In this document: positions 6,919-7,538 of the stretch, in pieces
Layout of the letters: every line of letters begins with the position of its first letter
Position numbering within the stretch: position 1 is the first letter of the stretch
NCBI GenBank assembly: GCA_017307315.1
Contig: JAFKFF010000065.1
Location: 6,116-13,653 of the forward strand
DNA from: Alphaproteobacteria bacterium
Lineage (GTDB): Bacteria > Pseudomonadota > Alphaproteobacteria > Micropepsales > Micropepsaceae
Direction of reading: 5' to 3'
DNA: 7,538 nucleotides
Translations under genes and position numbers: made by a program
Notes under the pieces: model-generated
What the model was told of the DNA's origin: nothing
Database searches by the model: none
Seen by the model: the letters and a program-made list of their open reading frames with translations, nothing else

Positions 6919-7538
6919 GGGTGCCTCCCAAAATTATTGTATCGATCATTACATAAGAACCTTGAAGCCCCGGGTCCAGATCCATATCTGTGCCAAGCAT
7001 TACAGAATTCGGGGATTTTCATGTCCAATTTCGCGGAACTGGCGCGGACCGAGAAATTCATCGGCCAGCCTCTGGGGTCGTCCAAGCGCCTGAAAAGGCA
7101 TGCTTTTCTTGGAGCCATGGCGATCGCTCTGGTCGCGGGCGGCGGTTTTTTCCTGCTCCACGGCAGGAGCGGCGATGCCGCGGTGCCCGCCTCACCGCAG
7201 CCTTTGGCACCCAGTTCGGTGTCGGCCGTGGGCGTTTCCACATGCGCGATCTCGATGTCGGGCATCTCGACCGCCATCGGCACCAGATAATCCGCGAGCG
7301 AGCCGTTGATGAGCTGGCCGGTGTCGCTGTAGAGGCATTCCTCAAAGAAGGCCGCGCCGAGCCCCTGCACCACGCCGCCGCGCATCTGCTCGTCGACCAG
7401 CAGCGGATTGATGACACGCCCGCAATCCTCCACCACCCAGTGCTTGAGGATTTTCACGAAACCGGTCTCGACATCGACCTCGACATGCGACGCCTGAATG
7501 CCGTTGGTGAAGGCGAACGGATAACCTTGCGGCGCGTA
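6885..7538 (-). CDS. Molybdopterin-binding oxidoreductase subunit, C-terminal part, 3' end replaced
   Basis: Entering from the right edge, this frame encodes the C-terminal part of the large molybdopterin-binding subunit of the xanthine dehydrogenase/aldehyde oxidase/CO dehydrogenase family, which hydroxylates substrates at a Mo-cofactor. Visible motifs are the PFAFTNGIQASHVEVD strand, VEDCGRVINPLLVDEQMRGG followed by VVQGLGAAFFEE, and ELGAKGCGEAGT. The Glu of GCGEAG (codon 7193-7191) corresponds to the catalytic glutamate of the family. Family-like sequence ends at about 7182-7170; members normally continue for roughly 40-60 more residues (an APAAVxNAV-type region). Here the frame instead reads through antisense adaptor and tetR promoter sequence to a stop at 6885-6887, overlapping tetR by 34 bases. 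The last 95 or so residues are thus probably not native. The upstream part of the gene is outside the window. Confidence 0.75.
   Translation of the reverse strand, partial: YAPQGYPFAFTNGIQASHVEVDVETGFVKILKHWVVEDCGRVINPLLVDEQMRGGVVQGLGAAFFEECLYSDTGQLINGSLADYLVPMAVEMPDIEIAHVETPTADTELGAKGCGEAGTAASPLLPWSRKKPPPATRAIAMAPRKACLFRRLDDPRGWPMNFSVRASSAKLDMKIPEFCNAWHRYGSGPGASRFLCNDRYNNFGRHPCGRDVPGAFV
6936..6953. promoter_or_regulatory. Probable TetR operator over tetR -10 box
   Basis: TGTATCGATCATTACA (6938-6953) is an imperfect palindrome: TGTA/TACA arms and a central GATC, with 12 of 16 bases symmetric. It overlaps a minus-strand TACAAT (6941-6936), close to a consensus -10 for tetR; the -35 is poor (TTCAAG at a 19-base gap). 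TetR-family regulators commonly bind such sites between themselves and a divergent target. The site was assigned by position and symmetry only. Confidence 0.55.
6962..6990 (+). promoter_or_regulatory. Possible adaptor promoter with inverted repeat
   Basis: CAGATCCATATCTG (6977-6990) is a perfect 5-bp inverted repeat with a 4-base spacer. A weak plus-strand promoter may overlap it: TTGAAG (6962-6967), a 17-base gap, then TATCTG (6985-6990). It could be a second operator half-site, or chance. The ribosome-binding site of the downstream gene is GGGGA at 7011-7015. Confidence 0.25.
7021..7290 (+). pseudogene. Truncated RND-efflux adaptor (membrane-fusion) N-terminus
   Basis: ATG 7021 follows GGGGA by 5 bases and opens a 89-residue frame to TAA 7288-7290. 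The first 50 or so residues look genuine: a polar start (MSNFAELARTEKFIGQPLG), a basic stretch (SKRLKRH) and one membrane anchor (AFLGAMAIALVAGGGFFLL, residues 28-46). This is how RND periplasmic adaptor proteins begin; complete ones have about 350-400 residues. After about residue 52 the frame runs antisense to a clear molybdoenzyme gene and carries no adaptor features (no lipoyl/hairpin/barrel domains). It is therefore the 5' stub of a gene cut by a junction near 7160-7190. The divergent TetR gene supports the efflux reading. The adaptor identity is moderately sure; the truncation is well supported. Confidence 0.55.
7160..7190. other. Breakpoint joining two unrelated gene fragments
   Basis: Left of this zone the plus strand codes for the adaptor N-terminus; right of it the minus strand codes for the molybdoenzyme C-terminus. 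Both genes lose their 3' parts at the same place, so they are joined tail to tail without either tail. No insertion-sequence ends, long repeats or target duplications are visible. A deletion, an inversion or an assembly chimera would all give this picture. Confidence 0.6.

Noticed and set aside
6370..7020. A long plus-strand frame running from 6370 into the adaptor fragment
   Set aside because: It is antisense to tetR up to 6918; only the part from ATG 7021, with its own ribosome-binding site, looks real.
1..7538. CRISPR arrays, tRNA or rRNA genes, insertion-sequence ends
   Set aside because: No regularly spaced repeats, tRNA-like or rRNA-like stretches, transposase genes or paired terminal repeats were seen by eye.

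Overview
The window is GC-rich (third codon positions mostly G/C), has short ATGA gene overlaps, and is dominated by TonB-dependent outer-membrane receptors. This fits an alphaproteobacterium, perhaps a Caulobacter-, Sphingomonas- or Rhizomicrobium-like lineage. That placement is inferred from composition and gene families and is not proven here.

Layout. (1) Bases 1-171 hold a fragment at the left edge whose strand I cannot settle, then a GC hairpin followed by five T's just ahead of the first receptor gene. (2) Bases 172-4126 (+) form a tight three-gene operon: a complete TonB-dependent receptor with signal peptide, TonB-box-like segment, plug and barrel; an exported five-Asp-box (sialidase-like) beta-propeller with a Met-rich N-terminus and a CxCC motif; and an exported thioredoxin/TlpA-like protein with CGPC. 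Both junctions are 4-base ATGA overlaps, so translation is probably coupled. (3) Bases 4127-4340 hold a terminator-like hairpin set and a leader with overlapping inverted repeats. (4) Bases 4341-6284 (+) encode a second TonB-dependent receptor with an unusually short plug and no recognisable TonB box. (5) Bases 6289-6918 (-) encode a TetR/AcrR-family repressor, tail to tail with that receptor. (6) Bases 6919-7020 are a divergent control region with a likely TetR operator. (7) From 7021 (+) comes the N-terminus of what looks like an RND-efflux membrane-fusion (adaptor) protein. It stops making sense at about 7160-7190, where the other strand becomes the C-terminal part of a molybdopterin-binding subunit of the xanthine dehydrogenase/CO dehydrogenase family, entering from the right edge and missing its own last segment.

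How the genes may work together. The three-gene operon reads as one envelope pathway: the receptor imports something across the outer membrane, and the Met/Cys-bearing propeller and the thiol-disulfide protein act in the periplasm. Copper or another thiophilic metal is my best guess at the substrate, but this is inference. The tetR-adaptor pair is a classic divergent repressor/efflux arrangement that has lost its target through a rearrangement, or that only appears so because of an assembly join.

The two observations most worth a second look are the receptor/propeller/thioredoxin-like module and the gene-gene junction near 7160-7190.
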